Below, one piece after another: positions 5,035 through 5,060 of a DNA stretch of 5,060 bases (position 1 is the stretch's first letter; each line of letters starts with the position of its first letter). The notes under the pieces were generated by a model. The model searched no databases and had not been told where the DNA came from. It saw only the letters and a program-made list of their open reading frames with translations. The stretch is from JBBRLA01 sp038231615 (lineage in GTDB: Bacteria > Myxococcota_A > Polyangia > Palsa-1104 > JAEUJZ01), in assembly GCA_038231615.1 (NCBI GenBank), contig JBBRLA010000629.1, positions 1-5,060 on the forward strand. The letters are read 5' to 3'. The position numbers and the translations under genes were made by a program.

Positions 5035-5060
5035 TGATCGGGGCCGAAAAAATCTGGTCA

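Overview
This is a GC-rich bacterial window in which every credible gene reads on the minus strand. Third codon positions are strongly G/C, and long open frames appear antisense to the real genes only because stop codons are rare at this GC content. The gene set (an exported HEAT-repeat protein with a discoidin-like module, an ABC1/UbiB kinase-like protein and an AbiEii-type toxin start) would suit a myxobacterial or deltaproteobacterial-type genome, but no marker settles the taxonomy.

Layout in the direction of transcription, right to left. (1) 4727-5002 is an extreme low-complexity GGT/GGC/GCT tract on the + strand. It has a 137-base stretch without a single A and 13 exact copies of the octamer GCTGGTGG, the E. 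coli Chi sequence. (2) A TATAAT box sits six bases from the ATG at 4605, which suggests a leaderless transcript for the next gene. (3) 3325-4605 encodes a 426-residue ABC1/UbiB atypical kinase-like protein with one N-terminal hydrophobic segment. Its frame ends at a TAG, but coding-like sequence resumes in the same frame after a second TAG, so the 3' end may be eroded or recoded. (4) 427-3111 (possibly from 3165) encodes an exported protein of about 894 residues with a signal peptide, a beta-rich N-terminal region, a discoidin/NADase-type glycan-binding-like domain and a long HEAT-repeat C-terminal half. (5) 97-426 is a non-coding, hairpin-rich stretch with two related perfect palindromes (210-225 and 341-362) and two further inverted repeats. 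(6) 1-206 holds the 3' remnant of a small antitoxin-like gene followed by the first 28 codons of an AbiEii/AbiGii-like nucleotidyltransferase toxin gene, which runs off the left edge.

The kinase-like and HEAT genes share strand and frame, 159-213 bp apart, and could be co-transcribed; no shared pathway can be read from the sequence. The left edge looks like a toxin-antitoxin module whose antitoxin lost its 5' part exactly at a palindrome. The observations most worth pursuing are that truncation, the palindrome pair with compensating base changes, the paired in-frame amber codons at the end of the UbiB-like gene, and the Chi-octamer cluster.
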